Origin: Streptomyces albireticuli
GTDB lineage: Bacteria; Actinomycetota; Actinomycetes; Streptomycetales; Streptomycetaceae
Assembly: GCF_002192455.1 (NCBI RefSeq)
Contig: NZ_CP021744.1
Span: 5,241,501-5,305,500, forward strand
DNA length: 64,000 nt
Direction of reading: 5' to 3'
Of the stretch, positions 47,038-56,814 are shown piece by piece. A model generated the notes under the pieces. That model worked only from the letters and a program-made list of their open reading frames with translations, did not search any database and was not told the DNA's origin. Position numbers and translations under genes: made by a program. Positions within the stretch are counted from its first letter, which is position 1. Each line of letters opens with the position of its first letter.

Positions 47038-47468
47038 GTGGAGGAGCCGACGGGGCCGGAGACGGCCCCGGCCCCGGCGCGGGCTGCGGCGCGGGCCTCC
47101 GCCGAGCGCCGGTCGAACGTCATGAGCACCGTGCTGGTGGTCGCGGGGGCGATCCTCACGGCGGGTGTCCTCGTCGAGTGGGTGCGGGGGAGGGCTTCGA
47201 CTGGGCGACTTCCGCCTGGCTGCTCGTCCTGTGGCCGCATGGGATCCGGCAGCTGCTGCTGACACGGGGGCGGGCTCGGGCGGCGGCTCGGGCGGAGGCG
47301 GTGGGGATGTGGACGCCGCTGGCGGCGACGCTCCTGCTGTGGGCGTCCTTGATCATCGGCTGGCGCCGGGGGGAAGGTACGGACTGGCTCGTGTTCGTCG
47401 CCGCGCTGGTGTTGCCGGTGGCGGGGGTGTTCCTGCTGGGGAGTGTGCTGGCGAGGCGGCGGCGCTGA
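47038..47468 (+). pseudogene. Small membrane protein gene with an internal frameshift
   Basis: GTG 47038 begins a frame with EEPTGPETAPAPARAAARAS and a first hydrophobic helix (VLVVAGAILTAGVLVEWVRG). At the G-run near 47185-47195 the sense frame shifts by one base to GEGFDWATSAWLLVLWPHG, with two more helices and a RRRR end at 47468. Rejoined it is about 142 residues with three or four membrane segments. One missing G in cgggggagg explains it. It could be natural decay or a sequencing error. Family unknown. Confidence 0.65.
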
Positions 47469-47486
47469 GGGGTGCGGCCCTGCGGG

Positions 47487-47745
47487 CGGCTTTTTCCCCA
47501 GCCCCGCCCCTTCCCGGAACTGGGGGCTTCGCCCCCAGGCCCCCTGGTTCCGCGCTGACGCGCGGTGGCCTCAATCGCCGGCCGGGCTTGATTTGCCCCC
47601 TGCCCGCGGCCGGCTCTCCGCTGTACCAGTGGCGGCTTTCCCGCCCGGTTCCGGGCAACGATTCAGCCCGTCCGGCGTTTGAGGACCGGGGTCCGGGGCG
47701 GAGCCCCGGTTCGGGAAGGGGCGGGGCTGGGGAAAGGCCCGCCGC
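47487..47745. repeat. Mosaic intergenic repeat, copy D
   Basis: About 259 bp, with ends ctttttccccagccccgccc and ggcggggctggggaaag inverted to each other. It contains attcagcccgtccgg and ggtccggggcggagccccgg as in other copies, but lacks the cccagcggtagc block and instead has a unique central part (47600-47640). It occupies most of the 369-bp gap before era. The remaining 90 bp hold the era promoter. Confidence 0.78.
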
Positions 47746-47837
47746 AGGCGCACCCCGGACCGCCCCCGCCACACCCCGACCCCACCCACCCGCACCACTG
47801 GTCGGCACCCGCCGACGGATCGGGGAGAATACCCCGT

Positions 47838-48779
47838 ATGGACAGTGCTGCCTCCCCCTCCCAGGCCCCTCACCGCGCGGGCTTCGCGTGCTTCGTCGGC
47901 CGCCCCAACGCGGGCAAGTCGACCCTGACCAACGCACTGGTGGGGACGAAGGTCGCGATCACCTCCAACCGGCCGCAGACCACCCGGCACACCGTGCGCG
48001 GCATCGTGCACCGCCCGGACGCCCAGCTCGTGCTGGTGGACACCCCCGGTCTGCACAAGCCGCGCACCCTGCTGGGCGAGCGGCTCAACGACGTCGTGCG
48101 GACCACCTGGGCCGAGGTCGACGTGATCGGCTTCTGCCTGCCCGCCGACCAGAAGCTCGGTCCGGGTGACAAGTTCATCGCCAAGGAACTCGCGGGGATC
48201 AAGAAGACCCCGAAGATCGCGATCGTCACCAAGACGGACCTGGTCGACTCCAAGCAGCTCGCCGAGCAGCTCATCGCCATCCAGCAGCTGGGTGACGAGC
48301 TGGGCATCCAGTGGGCGCAGATCGTCCCGGTCTCGGCCGTCGGCGACAAGCAGGTCTCGCTGCTGGCCGATCTGATCGCCCCGCTGCTGCCGGAGAGCCC
48401 GCCGCTCTACCCCGAGGGCGACCTCACCGACGAGCCCGAGCAGGTCATGGTCGCGGAGCTGATCCGCGAGGCCGCCCTGGAGGGCGTGCGCGACGAGCTG
48501 CCGCACTCCATCGCCGTCGTGGTCGAGGAGATGCTGCCGCGCGAGGACCGCCCGGCCAACAAGCCGCTGCTGGACATCCACGCCAACGTCTACATCGAGC
48601 GCCCCAGCCAGAAGGGCATCATCATCGGCCCCAAGGGCTCCCGGCTGAAGGAGGTCGGCATGAAGTCCCGCAAGCACATCGAGGCGCTCCTCGGTACCCC
48701 GGTCTTCCTCGACCTGCACGTGAAGGTCGCCAAGGACTGGCAGCGCGACCCGAAGCAGCTGCGCAAGCTCGGCTTCTGA
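47838..48779 (+). CDS. era: GTPase Era
   Basis: 313 residues. Walker A GRPNAGKST, G2/G3 TTRHTVRG and DTPG, and G4 TKTD are followed by a C-terminal KH domain (IIIGPKGSRLKEVGMKSRKHI). Era binds the 16S rRNA 3' end and monitors 30S assembly, related in function to YbeY and RsmE elsewhere in the window. GAGAAT ends 7 nt before ATG 47838 with no ribosome-binding site, suggesting a leaderless mRNA. Confidence 0.97.
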   Translation: MDSAASPSQAPHRAGFACFVGRPNAGKSTLTNALVGTKVAITSNRPQTTRHTVRGIVHRPDAQLVLVDTPGLHKPRTLLGERLNDVVRTTWAEVDVIGFCLPADQKLGPGDKFIAKELAGIKKTPKIAIVTKTDLVDSKQLAEQLIAIQQLGDELGIQWAQIVPVSAVGDKQVSLLADLIAPLLPESPPLYPEGDLTDEPEQVMVAELIREAALEGVRDELPHSIAVVVEEMLPREDRPANKPLLDIHANVYIERPSQKGIIIGPKGSRLKEVGMKSRKHIEALLGTPVFLDLHVKVAKDWQRDPKQLRKLGF

Positions 48780-48799
48780 GCACCGCCGCCGCTGCCGAA

Positions 48800-48829
48800 G
48801 GCGCCTGACGCGGATCCGCGTCAGGCGCC
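48800..48829. terminator. Perfect palindromic terminator between era and emfourin
   Basis: A 13-bp stem (48800-48812 with 48817-48829) around GATC. It contains the emfourin stop codon (48821-48823 on the minus strand), so it serves both convergent genes. Confidence 0.88.
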
Positions 48830-49093
48830 CTCCTTCAGCACGAACCGGATCAGTTCCCGCTGCTCATGGGTGAGGTGCGGGTCGGCGCAGTGGATCGTAC
48901 GGCCGTCCACGCTGATCTCGTACCGGAAGCCGTCCGGCACCCCGGTCACCGCCGTGCCCTCCTCGGCGGCCGAGGCGAGCGCCCGGTGCGCCAGGGCCTG
49001 TACGTGGGTCGCGTCGGGCCGGCCGGTGGTGTCCAGCTCGGCCCGCCGCTCGATACCGGCGAAACCGCCGGTACGGGTGATGGCAATCCGCAT
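48821..49093 (-). CDS. Emfourin-type inhibitor of M4 metalloprotease
   Basis: 90 residues. It starts MRIAITRTGGFAGIERRAEL, the recognised opening of the protealysin inhibitor family (emfourin), with the typical RYEISVDGRTI strand. It lies next to an M4 protealysin-like protease on the same strand. Known emfourins bind and inhibit the neighbouring protease inside the producing cell. AAGGAT ends 6 nt before the ATG, so its transcript may be leaderless and separate from the protease transcript. Confidence 0.85.
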   Translation of the reverse strand: MRIAITRTGGFAGIERRAELDTTGRPDATHVQALAHRALASAAEEGTAVTGVPDGFRYEISVDGRTIHCADPHLTHEQRELIRFVLKEGA

Positions 49094-49122
49094 GACGCCA
49101 TCCTTACCCCGTTCGCCCGGCT

Positions 49123-50181
49123 CTACGAGACGGGCACCCCCACCGAGGACCACGCCTTGAGCACGGCCTGGATCTCGTCGCCGTCGCCGAAGAGCCCCCG
49201 GGCCGACGCCGCCGTGAGCCGCGCGAAGTCCGCGAAGTCGGCGTCCGACGCCAGCTCGCCGCCGGTCAGCGTGGCGTACCAGATCTTCCCGGCCCGCTCC
49301 CAGGCGTTGCCCCCGAGGTCGGTGGCCAGCAGGTAGAAGGCGTGGTTGGGGATGCCGGAATTGATGTGCACCCCGCCGTTGTCCCGCGAGGTCCTCACGT
49401 AGTCGTCCATCGTCGCCGGCTGCGGGTCCTTGCCCAGCACGTCGTCGTCGTAGGCCGTGCCCGGCTCCTTCATCGAGCGCAGGGCCACGCCGCGGTCCAC
49501 GTTCGGGCCCAGCAGCCCGGCCCCGATCAGCCAGTCGGCCTGATCGGCGGACTGCCCCAGCGCGTACTGCTTGATCAGCGAGCCGAAGACGTCCGCGACG
49601 GATTCGTTCAGCGCGCCCGACTGGCCGTAGTACTCCAGATTGGCCGTGTGCTGGACGACGCCGTGGGTGAGCTCATGGCCGATGACGTCCACCGGAATGG
49701 TGAAATCCAGGAAGAGGTCGTTGTCCCCGTCACCGAAGACCATCTGGGAGCCGTCCCAGAACGCGTTGTCGTAATTCTCGCCGTAGTGGACGGTGGCATC
49801 CAGCGGCAGCCCGGAATCGTCGATGGAGCGCCGCCCGTACACCTTCAGGTACAGGTCGAACGTGGCGCCGAGACCGGCGTGGGCGCGGTTGACGGTGGCG
49901 TCCTTGGACGGGGCGTCGCCCTCCGCGTGCACCTTGCGGCCGGGTGCGACCTCGCGGTGCTCGGCGTCGTAGATGGTGCGCAGCGGCTTGTCGGACGGGG
50001 TGCCCGCGGGCGCGGCGGCGGCCCGGAGGGTGGTGATCCGGCGCCGGGTGCGCTGGAGGGAGTCGTGCTCCAGGGTGCGCCGCGCGGGCTCGGAGACCGC
50101 CGGGTCCTCCGACCGGGCGAGTTTGTCGAGGACGTGCGGAGGCACGATCGTGCAGAAGACCGGATGGATAGCGCGTTTCAT
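49123..50181 (-). CDS. M4 family metallopeptidase, protealysin-like
   Basis: 352 residues from ATG 50181. The short propeptide carries FCTIVPPHVLDKLA, the PPL motif of protealysin precursors, and there is no Sec signal peptide. The catalytic domain has HELTHGVVQH (HExxH) and NESVADVFGSL for the third zinc ligand, plus NSGIPNHAFYLLA with the substrate-binding His. Proteases of this subgroup are often exported without a classical signal and take part in interactions with other organisms. The paired inhibitor follows 29 nt downstream. Confidence 0.93.
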   Translation of the reverse strand: MKRAIHPVFCTIVPPHVLDKLARSEDPAVSEPARRTLEHDSLQRTRRRITTLRAAAAPAGTPSDKPLRTIYDAEHREVAPGRKVHAEGDAPSKDATVNRAHAGLGATFDLYLKVYGRRSIDDSGLPLDATVHYGENYDNAFWDGSQMVFGDGDNDLFLDFTIPVDVIGHELTHGVVQHTANLEYYGQSGALNESVADVFGSLIKQYALGQSADQADWLIGAGLLGPNVDRGVALRSMKEPGTAYDDDVLGKDPQPATMDDYVRTSRDNGGVHINSGIPNHAFYLLATDLGGNAWERAGKIWYATLTGGELASDADFADFARLTAASARGLFGDGDEIQAVLKAWSSVGVPVS

Positions 50182-50406
50182 GGCGTGCAATGTGGCACCG
50201 CGCCTCCGGCTTGTCACTGCTTGCCGTCGAGCTTAATTAAATCGAGTGGTTGGCTATCATTTGCAGGACAGCGATTCCGCAATTCCTCTCCGCGGTGCCG
50301 CCGGGAGCGCGCGTGCCATCGACGCCACCGCCGCGACCGGGCCGCGTCCCGCATGCTGATACGGGCCTTCCGCATGGCGGCCGCCTCGGTTAGCGTGCTG
50401 GACATC
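50182..50406. promoter_or_regulatory. Divergent promoter region, protease versus leuA leader
   Basis: The region 50230-50260 is unusually A+T-rich (gagcttaattaaatcgag) and likely holds the protease promoter on the minus strand. The leuA transcript should start to its right. I see no gene and cannot assign exact elements. Confidence 0.4.
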
Positions 50407-50454
50407 ATGCGTTACGGGCTGCTTCTCCTTAGCTGCCGCGGTGAGGGCCTGTAG
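50407..50454 (+). CDS. leuA leader peptide
   Basis: A 15-residue reading frame with four consecutive leucine codons (Arg-Tyr-Gly-Leu-Leu-Leu-Leu-Ser-Cys), using four different Leu codons (ctg ctt ctc ctt). It lies 104 nt before leuA. This is the classic leucine attenuation layout known for actinobacterial leuA genes: ribosome stalling at Leu codons when charged Leu-tRNA is scarce would favour read-through into leuA. Confidence 0.85.
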   Translation: MRYGLLLLSCRGEGL

Positions 50455-50459
50455 TCGTA

Positions 50460-52340
<1,881 letters not shown>

Positions 52341-52470
52341 CCCGCCGCGGTCCCTTCCCCACGCGAGTTCCGTCCGGGCGTCAAGCGGCCGTCACCGAAT
52401 CCACCGTATCCGGTGGCCCGGTGGTGTATCCGGCCAACTGGCGCCCGGACTCTGCGCACGGGGTACTGAC

Positions 52471-52489
52471 GCCACATCATCGATGTGGC
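52471..52489. promoter_or_regulatory. Palindrome in the promoter region of the TerB gene
   Basis: Perfect 8-3-8 inverted repeat (GCCACATC-atc-GATGTGGC) immediately before TAACAT (52490-52495), a possible -10. It overlaps where RNA polymerase would bind, so it may be an operator. It could also be a weak terminator of leuA. Confidence 0.45.
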
Positions 52490-52539
52490 TAACATCACGT
52501 CAACGCGGCCATGGGGTCGTGGCGTTATGGAGGTGCGCC

Positions 52540-53283
52540 GTGATGTACGCGCGAGGCCGATCCGGTCCGGACCGGTGCGTGGTGGGCGTGCGCACCGTAT
52601 GGCGGACCGTCGGTGACGGCGAGTTCTACTGCCCCGGATGCGGAGGCGACCGCAACTACCGCCGCCGCACCGGCCGCCGCCGCCTCGTCGCGTTCGGCGT
52701 CCCGCTGCTCCCGCGCGGCCCGGCCGGCCCGATCGTCGAGTGCACCGCCTGCCGCACCCGCTACGGCATGGACGTCCTCGACCACCCCACCACCACCCGC
52801 TTCTCCGCGATGCTCCGCGACGCGGTGCACACCGTCGCCCTCGCCGTCCTCGCCGCGGGCGGCACGGAGGCCCGTACGGTCCGCCGCGCGGCGGTCGGCG
52901 CGGTCCGGGCCGCGGGGTTCGTCGATTGCAGCGAGGAACAGCTGATCACCCTCATCGAGGCCCTCGCGGCGGACACGGGGCGGCTCCCCGGCATGTACGC
53001 GGGCGGCGGCGGCCTCGGCGACGGCACGCCGTGCCGCGACGGCTTCGACCCCCGGGGCACGGCGCTCGCCATCGAGCTCCACGAGGCCCTGGAGCCGCTG
53101 GCTCCGCACCTCGCCCCGGCCGGCCGCGAGACGATCCTGCTCCAGGGGGCGCGGATCGCCCTGGCGGACGGGCCGTACCGGCCGGCCGAGCGGGAGGTTC
53201 TGGCGACGGTGGGGCGGGCGTTGCTGTTGTGTCCGGAGGATACGGATCGGTTGCTGGCGGGGGCGCGGCCGGCGGCGTCTTGA
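52540..53283 (+). CDS. TerB-family tellurite-resistance-like protein with zinc ribbon
   Basis: 247 residues from GTG 52540, with GGAGG 7 nt upstream (ATG 52543 is also possible). The N-terminal zinc ribbon has CPGCGGD and CTACRTRYG (CxxC pairs). A TerB-like helical domain follows (about 75-245; FSAMLRDAVHTVALAVLAAGG, RIALADGPYRPAEREVLATVG). TerB proteins are associated with membrane stress and metal-ion sensing complexes. The fused ribbon is common in Streptomyces. No other ter genes are near. Confidence 0.82.
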   Translation: MMYARGRSGPDRCVVGVRTVWRTVGDGEFYCPGCGGDRNYRRRTGRRRLVAFGVPLLPRGPAGPIVECTACRTRYGMDVLDHPTTTRFSAMLRDAVHTVALAVLAAGGTEARTVRRAAVGAVRAAGFVDCSEEQLITLIEALAADTGRLPGMYAGGGGLGDGTPCRDGFDPRGTALAIELHEALEPLAPHLAPAGRETILLQGARIALADGPYRPAEREVLATVGRALLLCPEDTDRLLAGARPAAS

Positions 53284-53292
53284 TCCGTCCGC

Positions 53293-53472
53293 CTACGGGA
53301 GTCTCCTGACGCGGGTCAGGAAGGCGCGGGCGGTGGCCGGGGTGGTGGAGATGACGACGTCGGGATAGTCGCTCTCCCGGATGCCGACGTGCCCGTCGTC
53401 GCGTCTCAGCTCTACGCAGCTGCCCTCGGCCTCGGAGAACGAGGACTTCTGCCACGTTATGGATCCACTCAT
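53293..53472 (-). CDS. DUF397 domain protein, cassette 2
   Basis: 59 residues. It reads MSGSITWQKSSFSEAEGSCV, then RESDYPDVVIST and AFLTRVRRLP, a clear DUF397 opening and end. It starts 10 nt after the HTH stop, the same spacing as cassette 1. It converges on the TerB gene with only 9 nt between the stops. Confidence 0.9.
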   Translation of the reverse strand: MSGSITWQKSSFSEAEGSCVELRRDDGHVGIRESDYPDVVISTTPATARAFLTRVRRLP

Positions 53473-53482
53473 CGCGTGCCGC

Positions 53483-54334
53483 TCACAGTTCCTTTGCGAT
53501 ACGGGAAATGACGTCTTGGGACTCGCCGACTCCTAGGGATACGCGTTCGAGCGCGTCGTACGTGGCCCGGTAGCCGGCAAGCTGCGACGGGGTGTCCAGG
53601 AGGACCGAACCGTAGGCGGAGTCCAGCTGCACCGTGTCCAGCTGCGGGACGACGCCGCCCGCGTACAGCATGCTCTGGGCGGAGCCGATGAACTCTTCGG
53701 TGGTGAACGGGATGACCCGCACCTCCACGGTGGGCCATTCGGAGACCTCCAGCAAGTAACGCAGCTGTTCGCGGGCTACGTTCCGGCCGCCGTAGAGCGC
53801 GTGCAGGGCGGCCTCGTGGATGATCGCCTCGAAGGGTGGCGGGGCGGGCCGTTCGAAGATGGCGCGTCGACGCATGCGGTGTTCGACCCTGATGTCGAGT
53901 TGGGCGGCGGGCAGCGCAGGAGTGCGGCCACTGAAGATCGTGCGTGCGTAATCCTCGGTCTGGAAGATGCCCGGGACTGTGAGCGTCTGGAAGGCCCGCA
54001 AGTACTGCGCATGATGTTCGAGCTCCGCGATGTCGAGGAACCCCACCGGCAGGGCCGTTCGGTAGCTCTCCCACCAACCCTTGCCGCGTTCATCCGCCAT
54101 GGCGCAGAGAGCGGCGATCAGCTTGGCATCGGTGACCGAATAGATGGCGGCGAATCGTCGAACTCGTTCGGAGCTGACGCCCCAGCGCCCGGACTCGATG
54201 TGGCTGATCTGTGCCTGGTTTCCGCCCAGCAGCTCTCCGGCCGCTCGCGTGAGCAGTCCGGTGGACTCACGCAGCTTGCGGAGCTCGGCACCGAGCCGTG
54301 CTTGCCTCGCGGTTGGGCTGCTCCGGGGTGGCAT
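53483..54334 (-). CDS. HTH XRE-family regulator with DUF5753 (WhiJ-like), cassette 2
   Basis: 283 residues from ATG 54334 with GAGGGAG upstream. The HTH (LGAELRKLRESTGLLTRAAG, NQAQISHIESGRWGVS) and DUF5753 (GKGWWESYRTALPVGFLDIA; RVIPFTTEEFIGS) share the layout and length of the cassette 1 protein, with moderate divergence. It is divergent from an ATPase-like gene at 54583 and followed by DUF397. Confidence 0.9.
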   Translation of the reverse strand: MPPRSSPTARQARLGAELRKLRESTGLLTRAAGELLGGNQAQISHIESGRWGVSSERVRRFAAIYSVTDAKLIAALCAMADERGKGWWESYRTALPVGFLDIAELEHHAQYLRAFQTLTVPGIFQTEDYARTIFSGRTPALPAAQLDIRVEHRMRRRAIFERPAPPPFEAIIHEAALHALYGGRNVAREQLRYLLEVSEWPTVEVRVIPFTTEEFIGSAQSMLYAGGVVPQLDTVQLDSAYGSVLLDTPSQLAGYRATYDALERVSLGVGESQDVISRIAKEL

Positions 54335-54582
54335 GGGCTCCCTCTCTGGTCTGCGTGCCAAGTGTGCAGCGCACAGTCTTGCGGGTCCACCGACGGAGCA
54401 CAGGCGTTGGCCTGCGCTTGAGAGGTTACATACATGTGCCCTATGGTCTGGCTCACACCGCGCGACGCCGCTGGCGAACGCTCGAAGTGCAGCTTCCTGC
54501 ATGCCTGTTGGGGATTCAGGGTGGCCGGGCCACGGGTGTCGGCGAGACGCGGGAGATCGCCATCAGCCTCAAGGGAGATCCC

Positions 54583-55035
54583 ATGCGTATGGCAACGCTC
54601 GACCGTCCCCGCCCCTCCGAAGACGCCGAACCCGAATCCGTCTACCGGTTCACGGCCCCGGCCTGGCCGGGAACCGCCCGCGTCGCACGCGAGTTCGTCG
54701 CGGCAGCACTCGTCGCGACCGGGCGCGACGCCCTCGCCGAGAACGCCTGCGTCTGCGTGTCCGACGTCGTCTCCAACGTCGTGCGGCACGCGCGCGTGAC
54801 CAGCCTCGCCGTCGAGGTGGCCGTGCACCACGACCACGTGGTCGTGGGGGTGAGCGACACCGACCCCGGTCGGATCCCGTGGCGGCGGAAGGTCGCGGCC
54901 GACTCGGAGGGCGGGCGGGGGCTGATGCTCGTGCAGCGGCTGTCGGAGGCGTTCGGGGTGGCGTGGGAGTGGGACGGGCTGACGCTCGTGGGTAAGCGGG
55001 TGTGGTTCGAGCTGCGGGATTCGGCCGTGGGGTGA
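54583..55035 (+). CDS. Anti-sigma-factor-like ATP-binding protein, cassette 2
   Basis: 150 residues, ATG with an AAGGGAGAT ribosome-binding site. HATPase_c motifs: ENACVCVSDVVSNVVRHA (N-box), VGVSDTDPG (G1) and GGRGLMLVQRLSEAFG (G2). It is shorter than the cassette 1 protein because the Cys-rich C-terminal extension is missing. It is a probable serine kinase/anti-sigma-like partner of the divergent HTH regulator. Confidence 0.87.
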   Translation: MRMATLDRPRPSEDAEPESVYRFTAPAWPGTARVAREFVAAALVATGRDALAENACVCVSDVVSNVVRHARVTSLAVEVAVHHDHVVVGVSDTDPGRIPWRRKVAADSEGGRGLMLVQRLSEAFGVAWEWDGLTLVGKRVWFELRDSAVG

Positions 55036-55096
55036 GTGGGGGGGGAGGGGCGGTGGTCAAGCGGCGGCTCTGCCGCCCGGCCGCCGCCCGGCTCGC

Positions 55097-55756
55097 CTAC
55101 TCCGCCCGTACGGCCGCCGTCAGCGTCAGGCTGCCCGGCAGTGCGGCGAACGCGGCGCGCAGGTCCGTCGCGAGGTCGTCGCGGGTGGGGGTGCCCGGCC
55201 GGTTCGTCCACTGCTCGATCGCGCAGTGGGAGGCGGCGATCAGGAGGTCCAGGGCGAGGCGCGGCCGCAGGTCGTCCGGGCCGGCGAAGTGGAACCGGCG
55301 GTGCAGGATGTCGAGAGCCGCACGGCTCGTCCCGTGGCAGAAGTGCAGGCCGTGCGCGTCCATGGACGGGGTCTTCGCCGCCAGCCGCCGGCTGAGCAGG
55401 ACGCGGTGGGCCCAGCCGTCCTCGGTCATGCGTTCAAGCGAGGCGTACAGGGCCTCCTGGAGCATCTCCGCCACCGGGCGGTCGCCCGGCTCGCGGGTCT
55501 CCAGGTCGTCGAGGAACGTGCGCCACAGATCCTGCGTGGGCGCCATGGCGACGTCTTCCTTGCCCGCGAAGTTGCGGAAGAACGTGCGCTTGGAGATCTC
55601 CACCGCGTCGCAGAGCTCGTCGAGGGTCACCCCGCCGAAGCCCCGGGCGGTGAACAGCTCCAGGGCGGTGTCGATCAGCGCCTGCCGGGTGCGCAGCTTC
55701 TTGCGCTCGCGCAGGGGGAGGCGGGCGTCGCCGGACGGCGGGGGCTCAGCGGTCAT
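55097..55756 (-). CDS. TetR-family transcriptional regulator
   Basis: 219 residues from ATG 55756. The N-terminal HTH has LRERKKLRTRQALIDTALEL and GVTLDELCDAVEISKRTFFRNF, a standard TetR DNA-binding domain. The C-terminal ligand domain is of the AcrR/MftR-like type. TACGAT ends 6 nt before the ATG and no ribosome-binding site exists, so the mRNA may be leaderless. It is divergent from a quinone oxidoreductase across a perfect palindrome, the likely operator. Confidence 0.9.
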   Translation of the reverse strand: MTAEPPPSGDARLPLRERKKLRTRQALIDTALELFTARGFGGVTLDELCDAVEISKRTFFRNFAGKEDVAMAPTQDLWRTFLDDLETREPGDRPVAEMLQEALYASLERMTEDGWAHRVLLSRRLAAKTPSMDAHGLHFCHGTSRAALDILHRRFHFAGPDDLRPRLALDLLIAASHCAIEQWTNRPGTPTRDDLATDLRAAFAALPGSLTLTAAVRAE

Positions 55757-55795
55757 GGGGTGATCGTATCCGAGGGGCAAGCGCCACTTGCACGC

Positions 55796-55816
55796 TTATG
55801 CCACCGAGTGGCATAA
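55796..55816. promoter_or_regulatory. TetR operator candidate
   Basis: A 9-3-9 perfect inverted repeat (TTATGCCAC-cga-GTGGCATAA) in the 96-bp divergent region between the TetR gene and the oxidoreductase. It is a typical TetR-class operator by form and location. Confidence 0.75.
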
Positions 55817-55852
55817 CTGGGTTTCTTGATCCTCAATGAAGGGTGCACCGCC

Positions 55853-56782
55853 ATGCGTGCTCTGCTCGTCGACCGTTCCGCCCCCTCAGGACTGCGCCTC
55901 GGACAGGCGCCCGATCCCGAACCGGCGCCGCACCAGGCGCTGATCCGGGTGACGGCGACGTCCCTCAACTACGGCGAGGTGCGGTTCATGCTGCAAGAGG
56001 TGCCGGACGGGGCCGTTCTCGGCTGGGACGCGGCGGGGGTGGTGGAGCGGGCCGCCGCCGACGAGTCCGGGCCGGCGGCCGGTACGCCCGTCGTCACGCT
56101 CGGCGTGGCCGGGGCGTGGGCCGAACTCCGCGCCGTGGACACCGACTGGATCGGTACGGTCCCGGCCGGGGCGGATCCGGGGGCGGTCAGTACGGTGCCC
56201 GTCGCGGGGGCGAGCGCGCTGCGCGCCCTGCACCGGGTCGGCCCGATCCTGGGCAGGCGAATACTGGTCACGGGTGCGACGGGCGGCACCGGCCGGTACG
56301 CGGTGCGGCTCGCCCGCCTCGGGGGAGCGCACGTCATCACGTCCACCGGGGACCCGGACAAGCACGGCGACAGCTTGCGGGCCGCCGGGGCGCACGAGGT
56401 GGTGGCCGGGCCGCACGAGGTGGGGGAGCCGGTGCACGGCGTCGTGGACATGGTGGGCGGGCAGCAACTCGTCGACGCGTACGGGCTGCTGGTCCAGGGT
56501 GGCACGCTGGTCGCGGTCGGGCACTCCGCGCACCAGGGCGAGAACTTCCCCTTCGGCGCGCTCTTCGCCGACAACGGGCGGCACGACCGCTCGATCGTCA
56601 CCTTCTCCCTGCCCGAGTGCGCGGGCCTCTCGTCCGACCTGACCTGGCTCGCCCACCGGGTCGCCGCGGGGGAGCTGGAGCCGCAGATCTCGTGGCGGGG
56701 TGGCTGGGACGTCGCCGGTGAGGCCGTGGACGCGCTTCTTCAGCGGCGGCTGCACGGGAAGGCGGTCCTGGACATCGTCTGA
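55853..56782 (+). CDS. Zinc-type alcohol dehydrogenase-like / quinone oxidoreductase (MDR family)
   Basis: 309 residues from ATG 55853 (an upstream in-frame start at 55826 is less likely). It is a medium-chain dehydrogenase/reductase with a GroES-like N-terminal part ([20 protein letters not shown]) and the NADPH motif [21 protein letters not shown]. There are no structural zinc Cys residues, so it is of the quinone oxidoreductase type. It reduces quinones or alkenals with NADPH and is probably induced through the divergent TetR regulator. Confidence 0.88.
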   Translation: MRALLVDRSAPSGLRLGQAPDPEPAPHQALIRVTATSLNYGEVRFMLQEVPDGAVLGWDAAGVVERAAADESGPAAGTPVVTLGVAGAWAELRAVDTDWIGTVPAGADPGAVSTVPVAGASALRALHRVGPILGRRILVTGATGGTGRYAVRLARLGGAHVITSTGDPDKHGDSLRAAGAHEVVAGPHEVGEPVHGVVDMVGGQQLVDAYGLLVQGGTLVAVGHSAHQGENFPFGALFADNGRHDRSIVTFSLPECAGLSSDLTWLAHRVAAGELEPQISWRGGWDVAGEAVDALLQRRLHGKAVLDIV

Positions 56783-56814
56783 TCGCACGGTTGAGTGGAT
56801 GTTCCGTCCATCGG

